From the NCBI GenBank assembly GCA_030831265.1, contig JAURLM010000159.1:1-6190 (forward strand): a DNA stretch of 6,190 nt, in the 5' to 3' direction. Each line of letters begins with the position of its first letter. Within the stretch, counting starts at the first letter, position 1. Below are positions 1 through 4,953 of the stretch, piece by piece. The DNA is from Chloroflexota bacterium. GTDB taxonomy: Bacteria > Chloroflexota > Dehalococcoidia > Lucifugimonadales > Lucifugimonadaceae. The notes under the pieces are model-generated. The model had not been told where the DNA came from. It saw nothing but the letters and a program-made list of their open reading frames with translations, and searched no databases. Made by a program: the position numbers and the translations under genes.

Positions 1-546
1 ATGGTCAGTGACCTGGTGGAGATATCAAGGATTGGCTCCGGGGATCTGCCGCTTCATACGGAGGACGTCGCTCCGTACATGCTGGTATTCGGAGCGATGG
101 ATTCAGCTTCACCGTTTGCGCACCGTCACCGCGTGGTAGTGAAGGTGCCTGAAGACCTGCCGAAAATACATGTAGACGTATTGCGACTCAATGGCGTCCT
201 GGTGAACCTCATACAGAACGCTACCAAGTATTCAGACGAAGGAACGCCGATCACTATCAACGCCGTGCAGCAAGATGATTCGATCTTGTTCAGCGTGGAA
301 GACCGTGGAATTGGCATCCCTGGGGATTCGCTCAACCGTATCTTCAACATGTTCTACCGTGGCGAAACTGGGGAACGACGTTCATCCGGGACCGGGCTCG
401 GTCTTGCAGTCTGCAAAGCGGTGATCGAGGCGCATCGAGGAACCATCTGGGCTGAGAGTGAACTGGGTAACGGTTCAGTGTTCAACTTCACTGTTCCAAT
501 ACGGCCGCGTAATCGTAAGCGAGCAGCTTCCGGGGAGCGTTCTTGA
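1..546 (+). CDS. Sensor histidine kinase, C-terminal part (5' end outside window)
   Basis: This is the catalytic end of a two-component sensor kinase, which autophosphorylates a histidine and passes the phosphate to a response regulator. The first visible residues (SDLVEISRIGSGDLPL) match the stretch that follows the H-box in HisKA domains. The ATG at position 1 is therefore an internal Met, and the sensor region and phospho-accepting His are missing from the window. The HATPase_c domain is complete: N-box around residues 64-77 (LIQNATKYS, Asn73), G1 box DRGIGIP at 101-107, F-box RIFNMFYRG at 113-121, and G2 box GTGLGL at 130-135. A short basic tail (RPRNRKR) ends the protein at a TGA. The style is PhoR/KdpD-like. 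The two OmpR-family regulators just downstream are its likely partners. The signal it senses cannot be told from here. Confidence 0.93.
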   Translation: MVSDLVEISRIGSGDLPLHTEDVAPYMLVFGAMDSASPFAHRHRVVVKVPEDLPKIHVDVLRLNGVLVNLIQNATKYSDEGTPITINAVQQDDSILFSVEDRGIGIPGDSLNRIFNMFYRGETGERRSSGTGLGLAVCKAVIEAHRGTIWAESELGNGSVFNFTVPIRPRNRKRAASGERS

Positions 547-548
547 GG

Positions 549-662
549 ATGTTAATCAACGATTACGCCACTTGCGCCGCCCTTCGTAAGTCACCGGTAA
601 CGGGGGTAGCTGGAGAGTTTTCCAACATGGAAAACAAAATGGACGGGGGGCGGACACGATGA
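549..662 (+). CDS. Possible 37-aa small ORF linking kinase and first response regulator
   Basis: An ATG lies 2 nt after the kinase stop and opens a 37-codon frame (start MLINDYATCAALRKS). Its TGA overlaps the ATG of the response regulator frame as ATGA (659-662). A GGGGAG run at 532-537, 11 nt upstream, could serve as ribosome binding site. An internal ATG at 627 with GGAGAG upstream (612-617) would give an 11-residue product. The peptide has no recognisable domain, signal peptide or membrane segment. The tight junctions on both sides suggest translational coupling, but a frame of this length can arise by chance. It is listed because the same arrangement recurs before the second regulator. 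Confidence 0.3.
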   Translation: MLINDYATCAALRKSPVTGVAGEFSNMENKMDGGRTR

Positions 663-1411
663 AGACAGATGGGCCAGTCGTGCTCGTGGTCGATGACGAA
701 CCGGAAACCAGGAGATTTGTTGGCATGAACCTGTAAGCGAGGGGTTTTCGCCCCCTGTTTGCTGTTGACGGTACCGAGGCACTCAAACTGTTCGGCGAGC
801 GCCCCGTTGACCTGGTATTGCTTGATATCGCAATGCCCGGACCCAATGGCGTCGAGGTTTGTCGCGCAATTCGCAATTCTTCGGACGTGCCAATAGTCGT
901 CTTATCCGGTCACGCCCGTGAGAGTGACAAGGTAAACGCCCTTGACCTTGGTGCAGATGACTACGTCACCAAGCCATTTGGTGTCGCAGAGCTTGTTGCC
1001 CGTGTTGGCGCTGCACTGCGGCGTAGCCAGGCCTCGCACACCCAGCAGAGCAATCTCATTACTATCGGCTCCCTGGTCATAGACATCGATTCCCACCGTG
1101 TCATGCGTGACGGTGTAGAGCAATCACTCACATCCACCGAATTCCGTTTACTCTCATTGCTCGTTCGCAACCCGGACAGGGTCCTGACGCACCGGTACAT
1201 ACTGCAATGCGTCTGGGGCAACTCGTTTGCGGAAGATCGTGAATACCTGCGTGCATACATGTACCGCCTCCGCAAGAAGATTGAGGAAGAGCCCGGCAAC
1301 CCCGTGCTTATCCAGAACGTGCCCGGTGTTGGCTACACGTTTGTCGGCACTGGTGACGGTTCTGGGGTCGGCGCTGGCCTGTATACGGACCATCAAGCCA
1401 ACCTGAACTGA
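659..1411 (+). pseudogene. OmpR/KdpE-family response regulator interrupted by an in-frame TAA
   Basis: Read from ATG 659, the frame encodes a full receiver plus winged-helix regulator of 251 codons, except that codon 26 (734-736) is TAA. Either side of the stop the sequence is intact and in one frame. The acidic pair is Asp12-Asp13 (VVDDEPET), the phosphoacceptor Asp56 (LLDIAMPG), the switch Ser83, and Lys105 (YVTKPFG). A complete OmpR_C DNA-binding domain follows, with TSTEFRLLSLLVRNPDRVLTH, the YLRAYMYRLRKK helix and the GVGYTF wing. It aligns without gaps through the receiver with the regulator at 1607, where position 26 is Ser. Restarting at TTG 818, two codons before Asp56, would lose the acidic pocket but keep the DNA-binding domain. 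I infer a recent nonsense mutation or a sequencing or assembly error. A DNA-binding fragment made by internal initiation is possible, and readthrough of UAA is less likely. Confidence 0.85.
734..736 (+). other. Premature TAA codon inside the receiver domain
   Basis: This TAA is the only break in the response regulator frame. It falls between helix alpha-1 (RRFVGMNL) and the ARGF turn, where the neighbouring paralogue has Ser26 (NLSARGY). One base change from TCA, CAA or GAA would produce it. Directly after it, GGGG (741-744) can pair with CCCC (751-754) around a TTTTCG loop, a weak 4-bp hairpin. No shifted frame or compensating indel is present. Confidence 0.9.
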
Positions 1412-1480
1412 ACTTCGGGCTCACTACCGCAATTTCGTCCAGTGTAGATTGGTTACTGTCAGTTCGCTCCGTTGGGCTTG

Positions 1481-1533
1481 TTCAGTTATTTTTCACAACC
1501 GCCTGCTGACCTTCACACGCCGTTCTTTGTGAA
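1481..1533 (+). promoter_or_regulatory. Cluster of TTCA(C/G) repeats, candidate response-regulator operator
   Basis: The 142-bp gap before the leader ORF holds TTCAGTT at 1481, TTCACAA at 1492 (11 bp later) and TTCACAC at 1512 (20 bp later). TTGTGAA at 1527-1533 is a perfect 7-bp inverted copy of the 1492 site. OmpR/PhoB-family regulators typically bind direct repeats with about 11-bp period, and TTCACA-like half-sites are known for PhoP-type regulators. Autoregulation by the neighbouring regulator is an inference. No convincing -35/-10 pair was found in the same gap. Confidence 0.3.
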
Positions 1534-1542
1534 CACTCAATG

Positions 1543-1551
1543 AAAGGTGAT
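1543..1551 (+). promoter_or_regulatory. Strong Shine-Dalgarno of the leader ORF
   Basis: AAAGGTGAT contains AGGTGAT, an exact 7-base match to the 3' part of the AGGAGGTGATC consensus. It sits 5 nt before the second of two consecutive ATG codons (1557), or 2 nt before the first (1554), so 1557 is the better-placed start. It is the best ribosome binding site seen in the window. Confidence 0.6.
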
Positions 1552-1553
1552 AG

Positions 1554-1610
1554 ATGATGTACCTGATAGCAGGTAACCGTGATTTGATGAAGGACCATCA
1601 ACACCCGTGA
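1554..1610 (+). CDS. 18-codon leader ORF coupled to the second response regulator
   Basis: Two adjacent ATGs open a short frame encoding MMYLIAGNRDLMKDHQHP. Starting at 1557 instead gives 17 residues. Its TGA overlaps the GTG start of the downstream regulator in a GTGA junction (1607-1610). It carries a much better ribosome binding site than the regulator itself, whose only candidate is AAGGA at 1590-1594, 12 nt from its GTG. This layout is typical of translational coupling: ribosomes finishing the leader can restart on the regulator. The peptide shows no run of a single amino-acid codon that would point to attenuation. The function is inferred from layout only, and the peptide itself may be unimportant. 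Confidence 0.5.
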   Translation: MMYLIAGNRDLMKDHQHP

Positions 1611-2401
1611 CCGATACGAATCCGACCATTCTCGTTGCAGATGATGAGCCATCCACGCTCAAATACCTGTCACTGAATCTCAGTGCCAGGGGTTACAACG
1701 TGCTGACTGTGGAAAACGGCATCGAGGCCATGAAGGTGTTTCGACGCCGCGTTGTCGATCTCGTCATGCTGGATGTCAACATGCCTGGAATGGACGGCTT
1801 CGAGGTGTGTCGCCAGATCAGGCAGATTTCCAGCGTTCCGGTAATCATGCTTACCGCGAGGGCGCGCGAGGCGGATGTAGTAGAAGCCTTCGATTTCGGA
1901 GCGGACGATTATGTGACCAAGCCGTTTGGCGTGAAAGAACTGCTCGCAAGGGTTCGTTCAGCGATTCGACGCTCAACTGGCAAAACCGGCCCCGAGTCCG
2001 AGCCAGAAAATTACAGTGACCTGGTCCTGGACCATTCAGCGCGCCGTGTGTGGCATGGCGGTAAAGAGGCGATGCTGACCAGCACCGAATACGCACTGCT
2101 GAACCTGCTGGTGCGCAACTCTGACCGTGTGCTTACCCACCGGTTCATACTGGAGTCGGTCTGGGGCGGTGAGTACGCCACTGAGAAAGAGTACGTCCGA
2201 GCCTATATTTACCGCCTGCGCTCCAAGATGAACCTTGATCGACCGGGCTGCGAACACATCCTCAGCCTGCCGGGTGTCGGATACATGTTCCGTTCAGCAG
2301 ATGGCGACGAGGTTCTCACAACGCGCGAGCTTGAGCTAAGGCGCGGCCCCAACTCCCGCTCAGAATCCGTCGAAAAACTGCAACCCGCCAACCGTCCCTG
2401 A
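1607..2401 (+). CDS. OmpR/KdpE-family response regulator, DNA-binding
   Basis: This 264-residue transcription factor is activated by phosphorylation from a sensor kinase and acts on promoters in the cytoplasm. The receiver domain (about 7-122) has Asp12-Asp13, phosphoacceptor Asp56 (MLDVNMPG), Thr83 (MLTARA) and Lys105 (YVTKPFG), all canonical. A linker (123-137) leads to the OmpR_C winged helix (about 138-230). That domain has LTSTEYALLNLLVRNSDRVLTH, a recognition helix around YVRAYIYRLRSKM and the GVGYMF wing. About 34 extra residues, polar and charged, follow the wing. The GTG start is the only candidate, because an in-frame TGA lies at 1580-1582 and no start codon falls between. It is a clear paralogue of the broken regulator upstream (close to half identical by eye), so it is the functional candidate partner of the kinase at 1-546. 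Confidence 0.95.
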   Translation: MTDTNPTILVADDEPSTLKYLSLNLSARGYNVLTVENGIEAMKVFRRRVVDLVMLDVNMPGMDGFEVCRQIRQISSVPVIMLTARAREADVVEAFDFGADDYVTKPFGVKELLARVRSAIRRSTGKTGPESEPENYSDLVLDHSARRVWHGGKEAMLTSTEYALLNLLVRNSDRVLTHRFILESVWGGEYATEKEYVRAYIYRLRSKMNLDRPGCEHILSLPGVGYMFRSADGDEVLTTRELELRRGPNSRSESVEKLQPANRP

Positions 2402-2404
2402 CCA

Positions 2405-2416
2405 CGGCGGCCGCCG
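2405..2416. repeat. Perfect 12-bp GC palindrome after the regulator stop
   Basis: CGGCGGCCGCCG reads the same on both strands and starts 3 nt after the stop of the second regulator. No T-tract follows, so it does not look like an intrinsic terminator. It could be a protein site or a chance GC-rich palindrome. Confidence 0.35.
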
Positions 2417-2440
2417 GATGTTGGAAGTTTTCACGGATTA

Positions 2441-2465
2441 TTGATGGCATTTCCACTGCCATTAA
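2441..2465 (+). other. RNA hairpin or inverted repeat before the pseudo-receiver gene
   Basis: TTGATGGCA and TGCCATTAA form a 9-bp stem with one G-U wobble around a 7-nt TTTCCAC loop. It lies in the gap between the second regulator and the small receiver-like gene. No U-tract follows, which argues against a simple terminator. It may be a processing site, partial terminator or operator. Confidence 0.4.
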
Positions 2466-2544
2466 CCATGTTTCCGGCGCATAGAACTATCCTGTCTGAA
2501 ACGCATGGGCGCACTCTGCCGCCCGACACCCTCTCGATCTCATC

Positions 2545-2553
2545 GGACGGAAG
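2545..2553 (+). promoter_or_regulatory. Ribosome binding site that decides the GTG 2562 start
   Basis: GGACGGAAG is purine-rich and ends 8 nt before GTG 2562. The longer in-frame option, ATG 2505, has no comparable sequence upstream (ctgtctgaaacgc). It would add 19 residues without homology to the receiver fold. Confidence 0.45.
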
Positions 2554-2561
2554 CTGGTCAC

Positions 2562-3008
2562 GTGGAAAACGGTTCAATTGATTTATCTGCCCGTGACGTG
2601 GCTGATGAAGCGCTTTCTGCAGCTTCGGCTGTGCGACCGAATGCGTCTGTATGCATCGCTTCCAGTGACCCTGTCTGGTCCGGCCTGCGGTCCCAGCACC
2701 TGAGTGCCCGTGGATGGTCATCGTCCGTGTGCCTGATCCCTGACCTGCCGCGTTGCATCGAAGCGCTGAATGAGCTCGACTGGGTGATTATCGATGGCGG
2801 CTGGCCGACGGTTGCACTGCAGGATTCACTGGACTCACTTGCGCCACGGCTGACGGCTACCCAAGTCAAGACGGTAATGATCGTCGATGACCTGATTGGT
2901 AGCTGGTCATTCTCTGCCATCACCGCGGACAAGGTCATTCGACGTTCTTCGGATATGCGAGTCCTGGTCAGGGAATTGCTCGCTTTGTTCAGCCTGTCAC
3001 CGGTCTAG
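2562..3008 (+). CDS. Stand-alone degenerate receiver-like (pseudo-receiver) protein
   Basis: This 148-residue cytoplasmic protein follows the order of a CheY-like receiver without a DNA-binding domain. Beta-1 is VCIASSDP (29-37), helix 1 WSGLRSQHLSARGWSSSV (39-56) and beta-3 WVIIDGGWP (74-82), with Asp78 at the phosphoacceptor place. Beta-4 is VKTVMIVDD (102-110) and the last helix MRVLVRELLALF (132-143). The LSARGW turn mirrors LSARGY of the regulator upstream. Key residues are altered. The acidic pair is reduced to SSD, the beta-4 Ser/Thr is not evident, and the conserved Lys-Pro is replaced by RRSS (127-130). It probably does not phosphorylate normally and may act by binding the kinase or a regulator. 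About 25 residues at the N-terminus precede the fold. It starts 160 bp after the second regulator on the same strand, so it may be co-transcribed. The receiver assignment rests on pattern, not on a search. Confidence 0.65.
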   Translation: MENGSIDLSARDVADEALSAASAVRPNASVCIASSDPVWSGLRSQHLSARGWSSSVCLIPDLPRCIEALNELDWVIIDGGWPTVALQDSLDSLAPRLTATQVKTVMIVDDLIGSWSFSAITADKVIRRSSDMRVLVRELLALFSLSPV

Positions 3009-3050
3009 GTCGCCAGTCCCCAACCGGTCATCCCTCTGGTCCTTGGTTGC

Positions 3051-3065
3051 CACGCTATTGGCGTG
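3051..3065 (+). other. Small hairpin in the yvcK leader region
   Basis: CACGC and GCGTG form a 5-bp stem around a TATTG loop. It lies in the 222-bp non-coding stretch between the pseudo-receiver stop and yvcK. No T-tract follows. Nothing else in 3009-3165 could be assigned, including a convincing promoter. Confidence 0.25.
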
Positions 3066-3165
3066 CGCCATGTATGACCCTTTCGTGCACCCATTCCAAG
3101 CCAACCGGTAGCGCATCGACCATACACGGACGAGCAAACTTTCGGCTGTCCCCGCGCATCGGCGT

Positions 3166-3186
3166 GTGTGCAGACCGGTTGCACAC
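3166..3186 (+). other. Perfect 7-bp stem-loop upstream of yvcK
   Basis: GTGTGCA pairs perfectly with TGCACAC around GACCGGT, whose last six bases are themselves palindromic. It ends 44 nt before the preferred yvcK start, and the longer-frame start GTG 3168 lies inside the stem. The dyad could be a leader RNA structure or an operator. It suggests that this stretch is regulatory rather than coding. Confidence 0.45.
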
Positions 3187-3230
3187 CGGCGCAGGTGAAT
3201 GAACTCAGAACAAGGCCGGGCTTGATCGAT

Positions 3231-4277
3231 ATGACCAGTCAGAGACCGTCAATAGTCGTCATAGGTGGAGGTACCGGAACTTCTGTCGTTCTTGATGGTC
3301 TCAAGCACCGAGATGTTGACCTGACTGCGGTTGTCACGGCATTTGACAGCGGTGGAAGTTCAGGGCGTCTGCGTGCTGAATTTGGGCATCTTTCACAGGG
3401 AGACCTGAGGCGATGCCTTATCGCACTGGCCGAAGATTCGCCTGAAACCGAAGCTTTCAGGGTTGCGTCCGGGTACCGATTCAATGGCGACTCCAGTTTG
3501 CAGGGTCATAACCTGGGCAACCTGTTCCTGTCAGCCCTGACACTCCAGCACTCAGATATCGAAATTGCGGTGCTGATGATGTCCCGGATGTTGCGAATCA
3601 CAGGGCAGGTTTTTCCTGTAGCACTTGAGCCTAGAGACCTGTGCGCTGAGCTTGTTGATGGAAGCGTTCTGCGCGGTGAGCCAACCATTGATCTGCGCCG
3701 CAAAGATCCGCCAAAGATAAAGCGGGTCTATCTCGACCAACCAGTCATGGCCAACCCGCGTGTCCTTGATGCCATCACTGATGCAGATGTGATCATCCTT
3801 GGTCCCGGTGATCTGTACACCAGCATCATTCCCAACCTCCTTGCTGACGGAGTTGCTGAAGCGATACGCAACTCACGGGGCCACGTTGCATACGTGAGCA
3901 ACCTGATGACAAAGCACGGTGAGACAGATGGGTTCCACGTGGAAGATTTTGCTAGAGAGGTTTCTTCCTACCTCGGCGACATACAGATCGACACGCTGCT
4001 GATGAACACCGCACCAGTTCCTGTTGAAGTCCAGGACGCCTACGCCACTGTCAACGCAGAACCCGTAACCCTGAACAGTCAGCACTCCACTGGCTGCGCT
4101 GCGCGCACAGTCGGTATGCCGCTGATACGTGTATTTCGCTCTGAGGATACGGACGAACTGAGGGTTCGTCATGACCCGGTTTTACTGGCACATGCCGTCA
4201 TGGGAATTGTCGGTTTAACCCGTGAAAAGCAATCCGACACGCTAACAGGTCAGGTGAATGCCAATGCAGCTGATTAG
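3231..4277 (+). CDS. yvcK: YvcK/CofD-like family protein (UPF0052), envelope and carbon-use regulator
   Basis: This 348-residue protein belongs to the YvcK family. Its members bind UDP-sugars such as UDP-GlcNAc and are needed for normal cell-wall synthesis and growth on gluconeogenic carbon. Hallmarks in order: nucleotide-binding VVIGGGTG (9-16), SGGSSGRLRAEFG (40-52), GDLRRCLIALA (57-67), GHNLGNLFLSALT (92-104), ILGPGDLYTSIIPNLL (189-204), and YVSNLMTKHGETDG (221-234). The usual VADDGGSSG reads TAFDSGGSSG here. Length matches the family (about 310-350). ATG 3231 is chosen because it leaves seven residues before the first strand. In-frame alternatives are TTG 3222, with AAGG 6 nt upstream, and GTG 3195 or 3168, the last inside a hairpin. 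The frequent neighbours rapZ and whiA are not in this window. The 3' end overlaps the signal peptidase start by 20 bp. Confidence 0.92.
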   Translation: MTSQRPSIVVIGGGTGTSVVLDGLKHRDVDLTAVVTAFDSGGSSGRLRAEFGHLSQGDLRRCLIALAEDSPETEAFRVASGYRFNGDSSLQGHNLGNLFLSALTLQHSDIEIAVLMMSRMLRITGQVFPVALEPRDLCAELVDGSVLRGEPTIDLRRKDPPKIKRVYLDQPVMANPRVLDAITDADVIILGPGDLYTSIIPNLLADGVAEAIRNSRGHVAYVSNLMTKHGETDGFHVEDFAREVSSYLGDIQIDTLLMNTAPVPVEVQDAYATVNAEPVTLNSQHSTGCAARTVGMPLIRVFRSEDTDELRVRHDPVLLAHAVMGIVGLTREKQSDTLTGQVNANAAD

Positions 4278-4953
4278 GGCGCAGCGAAGGGTTGTTGCTT
4301 TGTCGATTGTGTCGATAATGACGCCGATTCAGGCCATCGGCAGAATTTTGCTCGTAATGCGTAAAGGATTTGCATTGACATCTCCAGCGAAGTTCGGGTT
4401 CGGGATCATCAGCATGCTGGCTATTGCTACTGCAATCGTCATGCTGTTCCTGACGCTCGGGCCGGCCTGGACTGCATATACCGTCCAGGGTCACAGCATG
4501 GAGCCGGAGTTCCAGCCTGGTGACCTGATTATCACCACCCGTACCAACGGGAACGCTGTTGAGACCGGCCAGATAATCGTCTTTGTCGCTGACTGGGCAT
4601 CAGACAAATACGACCACCGCGTCGTTCACCGCGTTGTCGCCACGGGCAGTATCGACGGACGTCAGATTGCCTACACACGTGGTGACGCGAACTCACTTGT
4701 TGATCCGCAGCCAGTCGATCTTGGAGATGGCATAGGCGTCGTGAGGTACCGCGTGCATTCGGGCGGGATACTCGCCAGGATAGTTGCCGGGCCGTTCATG
4801 ATCGCGACTATAGCGACGCTTGCTGCAGGTCTGTTGGGAGCTTCGTTGTCCACCGGGGTGCCGATCCTGCTGTCCGGATTGCGCCAGCTAAAGCGAGCAC
4901 GCCGGTCTGCCGCAGTCACTACTCGCGCTGCCGACCTCCGCTTCCCGTACTAA
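4258..4953 (+). CDS. Signal peptidase I, SipW/ER type (S26B)
   Basis: This 231-residue membrane protease removes signal peptides from exported proteins on the outer face of the membrane. A hydrophobic segment (about 47-69) is followed directly by the catalytic box VQGHSMEPEFQPGDLI, with nucleophile Ser80. The region where bacterial SPase I carries a general-base Lys instead reads DHRVVHRVV (His124, or His120), as in SipW, archaeal and ER enzymes. TRGDANSLVDPQPV (140-153) holds the conserved Asp143. A second hydrophobic stretch (about 178-207) and a basic tail end the protein, giving a two-anchor topology. ATG 4258 lies inside yvcK. ATG 4264, two codons later, has AGGTGA 6 nt upstream and may be the real start. 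The overlap points to one operon with yvcK. The 3' end overlaps the convergent surface-protein gene by 35 bp. Confidence 0.9.
   Translation: MPMQLIRAQRRVVALSIVSIMTPIQAIGRILLVMRKGFALTSPAKFGFGIISMLAIATAIVMLFLTLGPAWTAYTVQGHSMEPEFQPGDLIITTRTNGNAVETGQIIVFVADWASDKYDHRVVHRVVATGSIDGRQIAYTRGDANSLVDPQPVDLGDGIGVVRYRVHSGGILARIVAGPFMIATIATLAAGLLGASLSTGVPILLSGLRQLKRARRSAAVTTRAADLRFPY

Noticed and set aside
1..3. ATG at the first base as the start of the histidine kinase
   Set aside because: The residues that follow are the interior of a HisKA domain, so the real start lies upstream of the window.
734..736. Recoding of the premature stop as selenocysteine or pyrrolysine
   Set aside because: The codon is TAA, whereas those systems use TGA and TAG, and the paralogue has Ser at this position.
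1527..1555. TTGTGA and ATAGAT with 17-bp spacing as a promoter for the second regulator
   Set aside because: The -10 match is only partial, and transcription from it would start inside the leader ORF, removing its ribosome binding site.
2405..2416. GC palindrome as an intrinsic terminator of the second regulator
   Set aside because: It has no loop and no T-tract follows.
2505..2561. ATG 2505 as the start of the pseudo-receiver gene
   Set aside because: No ribosome binding site lies upstream, while GTG 2562 has a purine-rich site and sits nearer the fold. The choice remains open to conservation data.
2896..3111. 71-codon plus-strand frame overlapping the pseudo-receiver end
   Set aside because: It lies mostly in a shifted frame of the pseudo-receiver gene and then in non-coding DNA. 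It has no recognisable domain or ribosome binding site.
2999..3179. Four ACCGGT hexamers (2999, 3023, 3104, 3174) as an operator array
   Set aside because: At least five more copies occur elsewhere in coding sequence (for example near 592, 1190, 2138, 5998 and 6047), and spacing is irregular. The cluster is probably compositional.
3199..3225. Eight-codon ORF (MNSEQGRA) before yvcK, ending in a TTGA overlap with TTG 3222
   Set aside because: Its AGGTGA touches the ATG with no spacing, so initiation is unlikely, and the length is too short to distinguish from chance.
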